In this document: positions 5,447 through 6,626 of the stretch, one piece after another
Numbering within the stretch: position 1 is the stretch's first letter
Layout: every line of letters begins with the position of its first letter
Assembly: GCA_946887065.1 (NCBI GenBank)
Contig: CAMPKL010000209.1
Coordinates: 1-6,626 of the forward strand
Reading direction: 5' to 3'
DNA: 6,626 nucleotides
From: an uncultured Bryobacterales bacterium
GTDB lineage: Bacteria; Acidobacteriota; Terriglobia; Bryobacterales; UBA6623
Position numbers and translations under genes: made by a program
The notes under the pieces: generated by a model
What the model saw: the letters and a program-made list of their open reading frames with translations, nothing else
Told to the model about the DNA's origin: nothing
The model's database searches: none

Positions 5447-6626
5447 ATGCAGAGAAGCAGATTACAGAACACCGCACTAGCGGGGCTGCTGGCCTCGTTG
5501 GTCCTGACGGCAACCGCTTTCGGAGGTCCTGAAAATAGTCCGGCTAAAGCCGCCTGGACGCCCTCTCATGTCGTAAATGAAGACGTGGACGAGGGAACCG
5601 GAACCTTTATGGTTGACGTTTCCGCCGACAAGGAAGTGCTCGGGGCGCAGCTTTGGGTTAGTGGGTCGCTCGCGGACCTTTTGGAATGGGATCCAACACC
5701 CTTCGACATCTTGGAAGGGGAGACAGTCCAGATTCCGTTCACGTTACTGCAGACGCCCGACGAGGCCGGCCGCACGATCGGCGGGACCGTCCATTTGCGG
5801 GTCAATGGCAAAAACGTCGCCAAACCGCTGACGTTAAGCCTAAAAAAGACCGCAGAGGAAGACCCCGGCGATGAGGAGGAAGGCGAAGACGGGATTGTCG
5901 ATGAAGAAGGCAATCTGCCTATCTCCTGGGCCGTCGGAGGCGAGGGAGAAGAACAGACTGCCCTGCCCAAGATTACGCCTGATCTTTTTGATGAAGGGGG
6001 TCTGGCACAGATCTTCCTCACGGCAAATCGCCCGCTGGAGAACATACAGCTTTGGCTTACGCCGTCCTTGCGAGACTGCGTGATGGCCTACTTGCCTGTA
6101 GACCTAGCCTCCGAAGACGGAGTTTTAGAAGTCGACGACGAGGGCCGGATCGTTTTCATCGCGCAAGACGCGCAGGCGCCCGTGATCCTCGAGTTGGTCA
6201 GCCCGCTCGATGAGCTGGGGTCGTGCGGGGGCACTTTGCACGTGCGCAGCTTCGCCAAGTCCAAGAGAACTTGGCCCGCCGTACTTGGCGTCGCCCTAGG
6301 CGACACGGAAGAGGAAGAAGAGCAGGAAGAAGTGGCGCCGAGTGCGATCGTGGACGCCGCTAATTTCAAGCTCGGACCGGTGGCGCCGGGCCAGATCGTC
6401 TCGATCTTCGGCTCGGGCATCTCTCCGGAAGAACTTTCCATAGCCGCGCTCGACGAGGACGGCCTCATCCCTGAAGATCTGAGCGGGGTCATGGTCCTGG
6501 CGGATGGTTATTTGATGCGGCTCATGGCCGCCGGCCGCGGTCAGATCAATGCGGTTGTCCCGGCAAATCTCAAGGGCCGCTTCGCGGACATCGTTGTCAT
6601 CAACAAGGGCAAGGCTTCAGCGCCGA
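5447..6626 (+). CDS. Secreted acidic protein with two Ig-like domains and a TIGR03437 domain (3' end outside window)
   Basis: The frame is open from ATG 5447 to the window end, giving 393 residues with no stop. Residues 1-26 form a signal peptide (Arg3/Arg5, hydrophobic 10-25, Ala-x-Ala at 22-24), so the product is exported. Residues about 35-133 form a first beta-sandwich-like domain. Residues 137-154 are an acidic linker (EEDPGDEEEGED). Residues about 157-285 form a second domain related to the first: GAQLWVSGSLAD at 66-77 against NIQLWLTPSLRD at 199-210, and GGTVHLR at 112-118 against GGTLHVR at 261-267. A second acidic linker (TEEEEEQEE, 287-295) precedes a TIGR03437 Solibacter C-terminal domain with VAPGQIVSIFGSGI (312-325) and GQINAVVP (365-372), cut off by the window. 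Cys211 and Cys260 occur only in the second repeat and could form a disulfide. No catalytic motif is visible. A cell-surface or extracellular adhesive/binding role is inference. Upstream are a plausible promoter and GGAG, supporting this start. Confidence 0.8.
   Translation, partial: MQRSRLQNTALAGLLASLVLTATAFGGPENSPAKAAWTPSHVVNEDVDEGTGTFMVDVSADKEVLGAQLWVSGSLADLLEWDPTPFDILEGETVQIPFTLLQTPDEAGRTIGGTVHLRVNGKNVAKPLTLSLKKTAEEDPGDEEEGEDGIVDEEGNLPISWAVGGEGEEQTALPKITPDLFDEGGLAQIFLTANRPLENIQLWLTPSLRDCVMAYLPVDLASEDGVLEVDDEGRIVFIAQDAQAPVILELVSPLDELGSCGGTLHVRSFAKSKRTWPAVLGVALGDTEEEEEQEEVAPSAIVDAANFKLGPVAPGQIVSIFGSGISPEELSIAALDEDGLIPEDLSGVMVLADGYLMRLMAAGRGQINAVVPANLKGRFADIVVINKGKASAP

Noticed and set aside
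5566..6045. Minus-strand 159-residue and plus-strand 84-residue frames (5577-5831) near the last gene
   Set aside because: Both overlap the secreted-protein frame that is open from 5447 to the end with a signal peptide and known domain motifs. The Ser-rich antisense product mirrors the acidic codons.
6088..6492. Minus-strand 134-residue Ser-rich frame
   Set aside because: Shadow of the acidic linker and TIGR03437 region on the plus strand.

Overview
The window looks like a piece of an Acidobacteriota chromosome, most likely class Terriglobia near Bryobacterales/Solibacter. It is GC-rich and densely coding. The strongest clue is the last gene. Its C-terminal part carries the 'NAA.F..G.VAPG.IVSIFG' and 'GQINAVVP' signatures of the Solibacter-type C-terminal domain (TIGR03437), which is typical of that group. 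The taxonomic call is inferred from domain content only.

All five genes lie on the + strand. (1) 1-1473 is the 3' part of a DUF2339 polytopic membrane protein that starts upstream of the window. (2) 1470-3491 overlaps it by ATGA and encodes a DUF3999-type protein with a signal peptide, a large beta-rich exported region and one C-terminal membrane helix. (3) After a 234-nt gap, 3726-3944 is a 72-residue charged helical protein, probably sll1863-like. (4) 3996-5261 encodes an enterochelin-esterase-like alpha/beta hydrolase with the triad Ser258/Asp338/His373 and no visible export signal. (5) 5447 to the window end is the 5' part of a secreted, very acidic protein with two related Ig-like domains, two acidic linkers and a truncated TIGR03437 domain.

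Genes 1 and 2 form a translationally coupled pair. DUF2339 and DUF3999 genes are often neighbours in other bacteria, so an inner-membrane/periplasmic partnership is a reasonable inference, but the function is unknown. Genes 3, 4 and 5 each have an upstream gap with a plausible weak promoter and look like separate units. There are no RNA genes, mobile elements or CRISPR arrays.

I see no obviously new multi-gene system. The points most worth a second look are: the internal duplication in the DUF3999 protein; the duplicated Ig-like domain in the last protein, where a hydrophobic pair is replaced by a cysteine pair; the Met-Pro-stop mini-ORF inside a hairpin just before that gene; and the possible near-leaderless start of the esterase.
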